Assembly (NCBI RefSeq): GCF_004022705.2
Contig: NZ_RZOY02000006.1
Location: forward strand, 94,943-158,942
Direction of reading: 5' to 3'
DNA length: 64,000 bases
Source of the DNA: Mesorhizobium sp. M2D.F.Ca.ET.226.01.1.1
Lineage (GTDB): Bacteria; Pseudomonadota; Alphaproteobacteria; Rhizobiales; Rhizobiaceae
The notes below the pieces were generated by a model. It was not told the DNA's origin, made no database searches, and saw only the letters and a list, made by a program, of their open reading frames with translations. The stretch's first letter is position 1; each line of letters begins with the position of its first letter. Of this stretch, positions 43,311 through 51,247 are shown one piece after another. The position numbers were made by a program, and so were the translations under genes.

Positions 43311-43994
43311 ATGAAGCACGGCGTTTCTCCTGACACTTTCCCGCCACGCAGCCATGAGGCAAAGCGGATGTCGGTGGTCGACGCTGCCGCTTCGGTTTTC
43401 TGCCGGGAAGGCTATGCCGGCGCCAATATCGACCTGATATCGGCCGAGGCCGGCGTGTCGCGGCAGACGGTCTACAACCATCATGGCGACAAGCGAAACC
43501 TCTTCGTCGCTGTCGTGCGCGACCTGACCGAGCGCTGCAATGCCGGCATCTTCGCAACCATCGCCACCTTCCCCGACCAACCCGCGGACCTGGAAGCCGA
43601 TCTGATTGCCTTTGCAGTGCGCATGAACCGCAACTGCATCTGCAACCGCGACGGCCGTTTCCTGCGCAAGCTGATCCAGGCCGAAGGCGAGCGTTATCCG
43701 GAACTGTTTGCCGAATGGCGCGAACAAGGCCCGGGCCGCACCTGGTCGGCGCTTGCCGCGCGTTTCGCCCGGCTTGCCTTTGCCGGCCATCTGTCAATCG
43801 GCGACCCCGACGTCGCGGCGCGTCAGTTCCTCGCTCTCGTCAACGCCGAGCTTCAGATCACCTTCATGCTGGGCGGCATACCGACCGAGGAAGAGGTGCT
43901 GCGCTCCGCCACAAATGGCGTGCGGACCTTCCTCGCCGCCTTCGCCAGGAAGAAATCGCCAGCCGGCAAACAGGCCGCGCTCGTTCACGCCTGA
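43311..43994 (+). CDS. TetR-family transcriptional regulator
   Basis: A 227-residue regulator with an N-terminal helix-turn-helix (VVDAAASVFCREGYAGANIDLISAEAGVSRQTVYNHHGDKRNLFVAVV, residues about 22-70) and a ligand-binding C-terminal half (FLRKLIQAEGERYPELFAEWREQG). It is divergent from the Bcr-type exporter and probably represses it through the palindrome at 43194-43220. The stop is 116 bp before sspB. Confidence 0.92.
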   Translation: MKHGVSPDTFPPRSHEAKRMSVVDAAASVFCREGYAGANIDLISAEAGVSRQTVYNHHGDKRNLFVAVVRDLTERCNAGIFATIATFPDQPADLEADLIAFAVRMNRNCICNRDGRFLRKLIQAEGERYPELFAEWREQGPGRTWSALAARFARLAFAGHLSIGDPDVAARQFLALVNAELQITFMLGGIPTEEEVLRSATNGVRTFLAAFARKKSPAGKQAALVHA

Positions 43995-44110
43995 GCGATC
44001 AAATCGCCAACACCCCTCTTGGCCTCGCGGCTTTGCGCCTATATGCGGTTTACGCCGCGCTTAAGCTTGATTACAGCTATGCGGACGATTCAACGGAATC
44101 CGACCGTCAC

Positions 44111-44641
44111 ATGGCCGACGACCACATCCGCTACGACATTCTGGCCCAGGAGGCACTGCGCGGCGTCATGCGCAAGGTCCTGGCCGAGGTCGCGCGCACG
44201 GGCCTTCCGGGCAATCATCATTTCTTCATCACCTTCCTGACCGGCGCGCCGGGCGTGCGCATCTCGTCCAGGCTGCGCGAGCGCTATCCGGAGCAGATGA
44301 CCATCGTCATTCAGTTCCAGTATTGGGACCTGAAGGTGACGGATGCCGGCTTCGAGGTCGGCCTTTCCTTCTCCGACGTCCCGGAAAAGCTCGAAATACC
44401 CTTCTCCGCCGTGCGCGGCTTCTATGATCCGTCGGTCAATTTCGAGCTCGAATTCGACGTTAAGACCGAGGGCGTGGAAGAAGAGGCCCCTGCTCCGGCC
44501 GCCGAGCCGATCGCCGTCGTCCCTGAGAAGAAGGCCGAAACCAAGAAGAAGGCTGCCGAGGCCGAAAAGAAGCCGGCGGTCGCCGAGACCGGCGGCAAGG
44601 GCGCCGACGTCGTTTCGCTCGACGCCTTCCGCAAGAAGTAG
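44111..44641 (+). CDS. sspB: SspB-like ClpXP adaptor protein
   Basis: A 176-residue adaptor that delivers ssrA-tagged proteins to ClpXP. The folded domain spans about residues 1-125 (YDILAQEALRGVMRKVLAEVARTGLPGNHHFFITFLTGAPGVRISSRLRERYPEQMTIVIQFQYWDL). A long flexible A/P/E/K-rich linker follows. The C-terminal VVSLDAFRKK is the ClpX-binding tail typical of alphaproteobacterial SspB. The ATG at 44111 begins the conserved domain; the open frame extends far upstream without homology. It leads a short operon with two small genes and lies 2.4 kb from ssrA. Confidence 0.93.
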   Translation: MADDHIRYDILAQEALRGVMRKVLAEVARTGLPGNHHFFITFLTGAPGVRISSRLRERYPEQMTIVIQFQYWDLKVTDAGFEVGLSFSDVPEKLEIPFSAVRGFYDPSVNFELEFDVKTEGVEEEAPAPAAEPIAVVPEKKAETKKKAAEAEKKPAVAETGGKGADVVSLDAFRKK

Positions 44642-44648
44642 CGGAACC

Positions 44649-44846
44649 ATGGGCGAGATCGTCAATCTCCGCCAGGCCCGCAAGCAGAAAGCGCGCATCG
44701 AGAAAGAACGCCAGGCTGGCGAGAGCCGGGCCTTGCATGGCCGCACCAAGGCAGAGCGCGAGCGCGACCGGCTGTCGTCCGAAAAGGCCGAGAAATTCGT
44801 CGCCGGCCATCGCCGTGAAAAACCCGACGATCCTGGCAAGCGCTGA
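44649..44846 (+). CDS. DUF4169 family small protein
   Basis: A 65-residue, highly charged protein starting MGEIVNLRQARKQKARIEKERQAG and ending in RREKPDDPGKR, matching the DUF4169 pattern. It lies 7 bp after sspB and 8 bp before the RHH gene, so it is almost certainly in the same transcript. It has no hydrophobic segment. Function is unknown; a basic helix suggests RNA or protein contact, which is inference. Confidence 0.82.
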   Translation: MGEIVNLRQARKQKARIEKERQAGESRALHGRTKAERERDRLSSEKAEKFVAGHRREKPDDPGKR

Positions 44847-44854
44847 GTGTTGCT

Positions 44855-45082
44855 ATGGCCGCGGTCGAAAAACGCTCGGTAACGATCCGCGGTCACCGCA
44901 CCAGCTTTTCGCTGGAACAGCCCTTCTATGACGATCTCATCGCCATCGCCGCGGAGCGCTCGCTGTCGCTCGCGGCTCTGGTCGCCGAGATCGACGAGAC
45001 GCGCACCCGCGACGCCAACCTGTCGTCGGCGCTCAGGCTCTACGTGCTTGCCTGGGCAAAGCGCGGCGGCAGCACGACCTAG
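44855..45082 (+). CDS. Ribbon-helix-helix domain protein
   Basis: A 75-residue protein of the RHH_4 type: KRSVTIRGHRTSFSLEQPFYDDLIAIAAERSLSLAALVAEID. Family members are common next to sspB in alphaproteobacteria. The fold usually binds DNA as a dimer, but targets are unknown for this group. It is the third gene of the sspB operon. The start ATG has no strong Shine-Dalgarno and probably depends on coupling. Confidence 0.85.
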   Translation: MAAVEKRSVTIRGHRTSFSLEQPFYDDLIAIAAERSLSLAALVAEIDETRTRDANLSSALRLYVLAWAKRGGSTT

Positions 45083-45140
45083 CCCACGCTATCGCCGACG
45101 CCTTGTTGCGCCAAGCGTTGAAAGCGCCATAAGTCGAGAC

Positions 45141-45572
45141 ATGACGACGCCGAAAAAATCACGCCCCGCCATCAGCCAGGCCGACTACCAGCGGCTATCC
45201 CAGTTCCGTTATCTGATCTGTCGTTTTCTCGAATTCAGCCAGATCCAGGCGAATGAGGCGGGGCTCGCGCCCCGCCAGCACCAGGCGCTGCTGGCGATCA
45301 AGGGATTTCCAGACGGCGGACCAGTGGCGGTGGGCGATCTCGCGGAGCGGCTGCGCATCCGCCACCACAGCGCGGTGGAGCTGGTGAACCGCCTTGCCGA
45401 GGCGGGCCTTGTCATCCGCGATCCGGACAAGAACGATCACCGGCGCTGTCTGCTGCAGCTCACGCCTTTGGCGGACGATCGCCTGGCCAACTTGTCGGCC
45501 GCTCATCTCGACGAGCTTTCGCGCATCGAACCGATGCTGCGGCGCCTGCTCTCGCGCCGGGAAGAGTCCTGA
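45141..45572 (+). CDS. MarR-family transcriptional regulator
   Basis: A 143-residue winged-helix regulator. The DNA-binding core is PVAVGDLAERLRIRHHSAVELVNRLAEAGLVIRDPDKNDHRRCLLQLTPLA, including the D-x-R-R wing motif. An N-terminal helix (YLICRFLEFSQIQANEAGLAPRQHQALLAI) dimerises. It follows the sspB operon by 58 bp and is convergent with the AsmA gene. No obvious target gene lies beside it. Confidence 0.9.
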   Translation: MTTPKKSRPAISQADYQRLSQFRYLICRFLEFSQIQANEAGLAPRQHQALLAIKGFPDGGPVAVGDLAERLRIRHHSAVELVNRLAEAGLVIRDPDKNDHRRCLLQLTPLADDRLANLSAAHLDELSRIEPMLRRLLSRREES

Positions 45573-45612
45573 CCGGCAAGACGGCTTCGGCTGGTCTTTC
45601 GACGGTTGACGC

Positions 45613-48600
45613 TCAGCCGCCGTCGAGCGACTTCAACAGATTGTCGATCGTGAACGGATTGGCCTTCGGCTTCGCCGGCGCCGGACTCGAACCGTCGTTG
45701 ACGCCGGGAAGCGATTGGTTGGCTTTTGGCGCCTGCTGAGCCGCCTTGCGCTCGGCTTCGAGCTTGGCCTGCTCCGCCCTCTTGCGATCCGCCTCTGCCT
45801 GCGCCTTGGCCGCCTCGTCAGCGGCCCGCTGCTCGGCCTCGGCCTGCGCCTCAGCATCCGCCTTGGCTTTGGCGTCGGCCTCGGCCTGGGCCTTGGCGTC
45901 GGCCTCCGCCTTGGCCCTCGCCTCTTCGTCCGCCTTGGCTTTCGCGTCGGCTTCAGCCTTTGCCTGCGCCTCCGCTTCGGCTTTCGCCTTGGCTTCCGCC
46001 TCGGCCTTCTGCCGTGCCTCTTCCTCCTGCCGGCGCAGCTCCTCGGCCGCCCTGTCCCGCTCCGTCTGCAGCGACGCGTAATAACGCACTTCGCGCCGCA
46101 GCCGCTGCTTCTCCAGCAGCGCCGCTTGCATAGCCTCGACCCGCTGCTGTTCCTTCTCTAGCGCGCGCTGCGTCAGGAACTGCGCCAGCGGACCGCTGTC
46201 GAACTGGAGCGCGGTCGCCCCAAGCGGACCGGCCAGGCTGAAATTGACGGCCGGTTCGGAACCGACCAGCGCCTCGTCGCCGGGACGATAGGTCAGCGTT
46301 CCCTTCGCCGCGACTGTGCTGGTGTTGAGATCGGCCGTCACGTCGGTGGACAATGTCGCCCCAGGATTGTCGAGCTTGATCGGCGGTGCCCGCACAGTGC
46401 CGTTGGCGACAGTGAAAGCTATGTCCATGTCGCCGGCGGCGAAGCTGCCCCGCCCGGCGATCTGAGGCGCGAAGCCCGCCGTCTTTGCCGCGTCGATGTC
46501 GCGTCCGATCGCATCGGCCTTGGCGATCATGGCGGCAAAGCCGTCCGGATTGATGCCGTCCACCTTCAATCCCTTCAGCGCCGCAGTGCCGGATCCGGAC
46601 AAAGCAGCGATCATGGCATCGACCGATTTGCCGCTGGTCGAAAGCGCCGCCGAGAGGTCGCCGCTGCCGCCGATGCCGGCACCTGGCAGCAAGGCGGAAA
46701 GATCGCCGCCGGCGAGTCGCATCTGGCCGGAGAACAGGCCGGTGCCCTCCGTGTTCTTGAGGTCGAACAGCCCGGTCAGATCGCCGCCATAGAGCTTCGC
46801 CTTGAGGTCGGAGACGTGGATGCCTTCGCCGTCGAGCTTCAGCGAGAATGAAGCGTCATGCGCCGTCGCGAACGGGCCGACGGCGAGCGCCGAGGTGTTG
46901 AGATCGAGGTCGGCATTGAACGGCAGGGTCGATTTCTGGCTGAACGGCGCCGTCGGCCATCGACCCTTGGCAGGAGCGAAGGACTGATCGCCGAACAGCG
47001 AGACCGCCAGCGGATCGAGGTCGAGTTCATCCAGCGCCAGCGCCCCGGCAAGATGGGGCAGTCCATCCTTGGCGTCGATGTTGACGTCGCCGGACACGGC
47101 CGCCTTGTTTATCGCGCCAGTGAGGCCGCTCAGCACCAGCAGCCCGTTGCCGAAATCGGCATCAGCGGCCAGTGACGTCGATGTCCCGGTTCCCATGCCG
47201 GGCAGGCCCACGCCCGTCGTCATCAGCCACGGCTCGATGTCGGCAGTGTCGAGATTGACCTTGCCTTTGGCGGTGGGGCCTTGCGTCGTCTCGGCGACGG
47301 TTCCGTCGAAGCTCGCCCTGAAATCGTCGGCCGTCAGGTTGAAGCTGGTCGCGAGACCGCCGGCGATCGAACCTTTCGCCGCGAGGTCGGTGCTGGCGTG
47401 GCCGAGCATGCCGAGCGGCAGCGCCGGCAGGCCGTAGAGTGCAAGCAGCGTCGTGGCATTGTCGTTGCGGGCGTTGAAGGTGATCGATACCGGGGCCTCT
47501 GAGAGCTTGTCCGCCGTTCCCTTGCCGGAAAGCGACGCCGAGAAGGCTGAGCCGCCGGCATTGCCCTGGGCTGAGAGCGCCAGCCCCGTGCTGCCATCGC
47601 CATTGTCGGCGGCGCTGGTCAAAAGATCGATGCGCGCATCCTGGAAAAGTTCGGGATAGGCCGCCGCGCGGCTCGCCAGGCCTTTGAGCACGGCATTGTC
47701 GGGATAATGCTGTGCCGCGACATCGATCAGCGGCTTCAGGTCCACCGCTACGATGGAGGCATTGAGCTTGCCGGTCGGGCTTTCTGGAAAGTCCTTGACC
47801 CGGCCCGTGGCGCTGATCGAGGCGCCGGCAAGACCGCCGATCGACAGCCTGTCGATCTCGAGCAGGCCCTCGCGCAGCCGCAGCGCCGTGTCGACCGTGT
47901 CGGCGCTGAGCCCGACGGCGCTGACCGGGCCCGCCTTGATCTGGAAATCGAGATCGCGATCCGAAAAGCGGTTGGCGCCCTTGTCGCTGATGAAGATCGA
48001 GGCGAAGGCGGCGAGCCCGTCGAGGTCCATCTCGCCGCCCGTCAGCCGCATCAGCACCGACGGCTTGGCGCCGTCCGGCTGGCTGGAATCGATGCTGCCG
48101 GAGAATTTCGCCTTGCCGAGGATGAGTTCGAGATCGCTGAAGGACTGCCGGTTCTCGCTGAGATCGACCTTGGCCTTGAAACCTGCCGCGGGCAGCCGGC
48201 GGATGGCCTCGTCGACATCCTTCGACAGCCAGGCGGCAAAACCGGAAGGCTGCCCGACGGCGAGCAGCAACGAGCCGCTGAAGCCGAAATGGTCTTCGAC
48301 GCTCAGCATGCCGTCGGCTTCGAGTGTCGTGCGGCCGGGCAGCGTTGCGGCAAGCGACTTGACCGACCAGCCACCCTCGACCGGCTCGGCCGAAAGCCGC
48401 ACGTCGCGTACCGTCGTGTCGCCGGCCACCACGGCCGGCAGCCGGACCTCGAGCGTGCCCGGTATCGTCGGCTTCGGCATATGCTGCAGCGTCTGCTCGA
48501 AAGCCGCGATGCGCTGGTCGAGCGTGAAGCCCGATCCGGCGGCCCCGCCGACGGCCTCGTCGAACTGCACCTGCGCACCGCTCGCCTCGACGGCGAAATG

Positions 48601-49542
48601 CGGCTTCAGGCCGAGATCGACAGAAGCCTTGCCGTCGGCTGTATAAGGGTTGTCGAGCGGCCCGGTTTCGAAGCGGAACTCGTCGACATTGAGCTTTTGG
48701 TGGTCGAGCGCGAACTTGCCGTTCAGCCGAAAACCCGGATCGGGCTTGCCGGTGCTAATCTTGACCGGCTCGCCGTCATTGCCGCGCAGCTCGGCCGAAT
48801 TCCGGTCGGCGCCGGAGATCTTGAGCTGGCCGGAATAGACCGCGGCGCCCTTGACGATGCCGGCATTGCCGTCGGTTTCGATGATCAACGGATAGGCGTC
48901 GGGATCCGCCTTCAGCCTCAGCCGCATCTGGCCGTCGGCCTCGAGCTTGCCGGTAGAGGCCGACACGTCCGTGCGCATGCCGTCGAAGCGCAGCGTTCCG
49001 TTCATGCGCCAGGGACCGATGAGCGCTTTGGCCGAAATCGTCGAGTTGATCTCGGAGATCAGGTGACGGCGTCCGCCGGCGGCGTGGCGCAGTTCAATCT
49101 GCCCCTCGGTGATGGTCAGCTTTTCGATGGCGATCTGGCCGGGATCGAACGGCGTCGAGGGCCGGAGCGCCCAATCGACCGTGCCGTTGCCGGCAACGTC
49201 GATGGTTGCCCTGGGATGCACCAGCCGCATGTCGAAGATCAGCACCTCGCCGCGCAAGAACGGAGCAAGCTCCGCATCCATCGAGAAGGTCTCGGCTGTC
49301 ATCGCCGGCTGGCCATCCGGTCCGCCCGCGACCTCGACATTGGAGAAGGTCACCGAGGGAAACGGCAACAGCCGCGCCGTCGCATCACCCTTCACCGTCA
49401 CCTTGCGGCCGAGGATGGCGCTTGCCTCGCGCTCGAAATCCGCCCGGTAGCCCGTCCAGTCGATGAAATACGGCACCACCAGCGCCGCGCACAGCACCAG
49501 CACGAACAAGCCACCGAAGATCACGAACAGGCGGGCGAGCAT
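45613..49542 (-). CDS. Large AsmA-family protein with TolA-like C-terminal repeat
   Basis: A 1309-residue inner-membrane-anchored AsmA-like protein. One N-terminal transmembrane segment (LFVIFGGLFVLVLCAALVVPYFI) is followed by the AsmA opening DWTGYRADFEREASAILGRKVTVKG. A very long beta-rich periplasmic part with repeating LDLSTSALAVGPF-like strands ends in an AsmA_2-like region (residues about 880-1130, FDLKNTEGTGLFSGQMRLAGGDLSALLPG). A coiled, A/E/K-rich segment (residues about 1160-1270, repeats of AKAEAEAQAKAEAD type) resembles the TolA middle domain. AsmA-type proteins are linked to phospholipid transport between membranes. The tail is unusual. Confidence 0.9.
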   Translation of the reverse strand: MLARLFVIFGGLFVLVLCAALVVPYFIDWTGYRADFEREASAILGRKVTVKGDATARLLPFPSVTFSNVEVAGGPDGQPAMTAETFSMDAELAPFLRGEVLIFDMRLVHPRATIDVAGNGTVDWALRPSTPFDPGQIAIEKLTITEGQIELRHAAGGRRHLISEINSTISAKALIGPWRMNGTLRFDGMRTDVSASTGKLEADGQMRLRLKADPDAYPLIIETDGNAGIVKGAAVYSGQLKISGADRNSAELRGNDGEPVKISTGKPDPGFRLNGKFALDHQKLNVDEFRFETGPLDNPYTADGKASVDLGLKPHFAVEASGAQVQFDEAVGGAAGSGFTLDQRIAAFEQTLQHMPKPTIPGTLEVRLPAVVAGDTTVRDVRLSAEPVEGGWSVKSLAATLPGRTTLEADGMLSVEDHFGFSGSLLLAVGQPSGFAAWLSKDVDEAIRRLPAAGFKAKVDLSENRQSFSDLELILGKAKFSGSIDSSQPDGAKPSVLMRLTGGEMDLDGLAAFASIFISDKGANRFSDRDLDFQIKAGPVSAVGLSADTVDTALRLREGLLEIDRLSIGGLAGASISATGRVKDFPESPTGKLNASIVAVDLKPLIDVAAQHYPDNAVLKGLASRAAAYPELFQDARIDLLTSAADNGDGSTGLALSAQGNAGGSAFSASLSGKGTADKLSEAPVSITFNARNDNATTLLALYGLPALPLGMLGHASTDLAAKGSIAGGLATSFNLTADDFRASFDGTVAETTQGPTAKGKVNLDTADIEPWLMTTGVGLPGMGTGTSTSLAADADFGNGLLVLSGLTGAINKAAVSGDVNIDAKDGLPHLAGALALDELDLDPLAVSLFGDQSFAPAKGRWPTAPFSQKSTLPFNADLDLNTSALAVGPFATAHDASFSLKLDGEGIHVSDLKAKLYGGDLTGLFDLKNTEGTGLFSGQMRLAGGDLSALLPGAGIGGSGDLSAALSTSGKSVDAMIAALSGSGTAALKGLKVDGINPDGFAAMIAKADAIGRDIDAAKTAGFAPQIAGRGSFAAGDMDIAFTVANGTVRAPPIKLDNPGATLSTDVTADLNTSTVAAKGTLTYRPGDEALVGSEPAVNFSLAGPLGATALQFDSGPLAQFLTQRALEKEQQRVEAMQAALLEKQRLRREVRYYASLQTERDRAAEELRRQEEEARQKAEAEAKAKAEAEAQAKAEADAKAKADEEARAKAEADAKAQAEADAKAKADAEAQAEAEQRAADEAAKAQAEADRKRAEQAKLEAERKAAQQAPKANQSLPGVNDGSSPAPAKPKANPFTIDNLLKSLDGG

Positions 49543-49749
49543 CTGTTTCCCAGTTGAAAGTCAGCCGCACTCTACCCGCATCCGCGTGTCGATAAAGAGG
49601 CAATTCCGTTAGTTGCGGCCCCGTGGTTACCGGGCAATGTCGCCTGTTGCACGACCGCTCGCGGTCGCGATATCTGTTTTGGCAAATCCCTGCCCGCGGT
49701 CACGTCCGTGGCCGCCAATAAATTTAAACCTCAGCACGGAGCATTCCCG

Positions 49750-50718
49750 ATGTCAGGCAAGAACTGGGACAGGGTGCCGATCGACGCCCAGAGCGTCGAT
49801 GCTCCTCTGTCGACGGCGGCGATTTTCCTCGTCGTCACGGTCGGTGCCGACAAGGTTGCGCTTTCAACCGTCGCATCCGTGCTCGGCGAGTTGGACGATC
49901 TCGTCAAGAATGTCGGTTTTCGCGATCTTTCAGGCCGGCTGTCCTGCATCGCTGGCGTCGGCGCCGAGCTCTGGAACCGTCTGTCGCCCAACCGGCGACC
50001 GCGCGAGTTGAAACCCTTCGCGCCGATCGAGGGAGCGGCGCATTCGGCGCCCTCGACGCCCGGCGATCTGCTCTTCCACATCCGGGCCGAGCGGCCCGAC
50101 ATGTGCTTCGAGTTCGAGCGCATTTTGCTGAACGGCCTGGGCGACAGCGTGAGCGTCGTCGACGAGGTATCCGGCTTTCGCTATTTCGACGCGCGCGATC
50201 TTCTGGGCTTCGTCGACGGCACCGCCAATCCGACCGGCCTCGACCTGCCGGCCTCCGCTTTGGTCGGCGACGAGGACGATGAGTTCGCTGGCGGCAGCTA
50301 TGTCGTGGTGCAAAAATACCTGCACGACATGGCCGCCTGGGGCAAGACGCCGACGCATGTCCAGGAAGAGATCATCGGCCGCACCAAGATCGACAACATC
50401 GAGATCGATGACGACGACAAGCCGCGCAAGTCGCACAAGTCGCTGGCGACGATCGAGGACGATGCCGGCAACGAATACGACATTTTGCGCGACAACATGC
50501 CGTTCGGCCGCCCTGGGCAGAACGAGTTCGGCACCTATTTCATTGGCTACACGCGCTATCTGTGGGTGATCGAAAAGATGCTGCAGCGCATGTATGTCGG
50601 CGAGCCGCCCGGCGCCTACGACCGGCTGCTCGATTTCTCGACGCCCCACACCGGCACGACCTTCTTCGCGCCGACACGGCCCACGCTGCAGAAGCTTGTC
50701 GAAGGCGTTCAGGAATAG
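49750..50718 (+). CDS. Dyp-type heme peroxidase
   Basis: Dye-decolourising peroxidase of 322 residues. The GxxDG motif with the catalytic aspartate is in RDLLGFVDGTANPTG, a proximal histidine lies in the region PTHVQEEIIGRTKIDNIE (THVQ), and a distal arginine in NEFGTYFIGYTR. The ATG at 49750 with ACGGAG 9 nt upstream is used; an ATG 42 bp upstream is possible. No encapsulin gene or Tat signal is seen, so it is probably cytosolic and acts on peroxide with an unknown reductant. Confidence 0.92.
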   Translation: MSGKNWDRVPIDAQSVDAPLSTAAIFLVVTVGADKVALSTVASVLGELDDLVKNVGFRDLSGRLSCIAGVGAELWNRLSPNRRPRELKPFAPIEGAAHSAPSTPGDLLFHIRAERPDMCFEFERILLNGLGDSVSVVDEVSGFRYFDARDLLGFVDGTANPTGLDLPASALVGDEDDEFAGGSYVVVQKYLHDMAAWGKTPTHVQEEIIGRTKIDNIEIDDDDKPRKSHKSLATIEDDAGNEYDILRDNMPFGRPGQNEFGTYFIGYTRYLWVIEKMLQRMYVGEPPGAYDRLLDFSTPHTGTTFFAPTRPTLQKLVEGVQE

Positions 50719-50747
50719 CGTCGCCGGGCTGTGGCTAGGCTAGGCCA

Positions 50748-51245
50748 TCAATAGTTCACTGCTTCGAGCAAGGCCTTCAGCACCGCGCCTTTTCGCAGGC
50801 CTACCTGGAAATCTCGCGCAATGAATTCCAGGGTCGAATCGTGGAACGTGAGAATGAAGTGCCGGCGACCGGAAAACAACTCCGGCACATGGCGCGGGTG
50901 AACCCGGTTCGCTTCTTCCAGAGAAGCAATCCACGACGAATTGAGGACCTCAAACGCGGAATATGGCTGCAGGCCGAGCGCGTAGAGCCGATGCCCGCTG
51001 AGCGCCTCGTCGTTTGGCGGGCCGAATTGCAACGCGACATAAGGGGCTACCGTCAGGATCGCGACGGCCTCCCCCTCGGCAACTGCTGAAACCGATCGCG
51101 GATTGGTGCCGTCAAAGGACGGATCCGGAACGTTGACGATATAAGCGATCAACAGCCGCTCTTCATCCGCGAAGACATGCGGCAACGGGGCGCCCGCCGA
51201 CGATGGCGGCAGGTCAAGAGGCAGCAGAGCCTCTGCCGCGGCCAT
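50748..51245 (-). CDS. Uncharacterised protein linked to D-lactate dehydrogenase
   Basis: A 165-residue protein starting MAAAEALLPLDLPPSS. It contains HVFADEERLLIAYIVNV, an acidic/hydrophobic core (GHRLYALGLQPYSAFEVLNSSW), and LFSGRRHFILTFHDSTLEFIARDF. I recognise no family. The ATG at 51245 lies 2 bp beyond the dehydrogenase stop, so the two are co-expressed. No signal peptide or membrane segment is present. Proximity suggests a role linked to the oxidase, but nothing in the sequence shows what. Confidence 0.6.
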   Translation of the reverse strand: MAAAEALLPLDLPPSSAGAPLPHVFADEERLLIAYIVNVPDPSFDGTNPRSVSAVAEGEAVAILTVAPYVALQFGPPNDEALSGHRLYALGLQPYSAFEVLNSSWIASLEEANRVHPRHVPELFSGRRHFILTFHDSTLEFIARDFQVGLRKGAVLKALLEAVNY

Positions 51246-51247
51246 GA

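Noticed and set aside
45841..46020. Short periodic repeat that could look like a CRISPR or VNTR array
   Set aside because: It is in-frame coding repeat of the AsmA tail with no spacers.
45726..46161. Leu/Gly-rich or Pro/Arg-rich plus-strand frames in the AsmA tail
   Set aside because: Produced by reading the A/K/E repeat in other frames.
47707..49557. Plus-strand frame opposite the AsmA gene
   Set aside because: Antisense shadow with no recognisable motif; the AsmA protein is clearly real.
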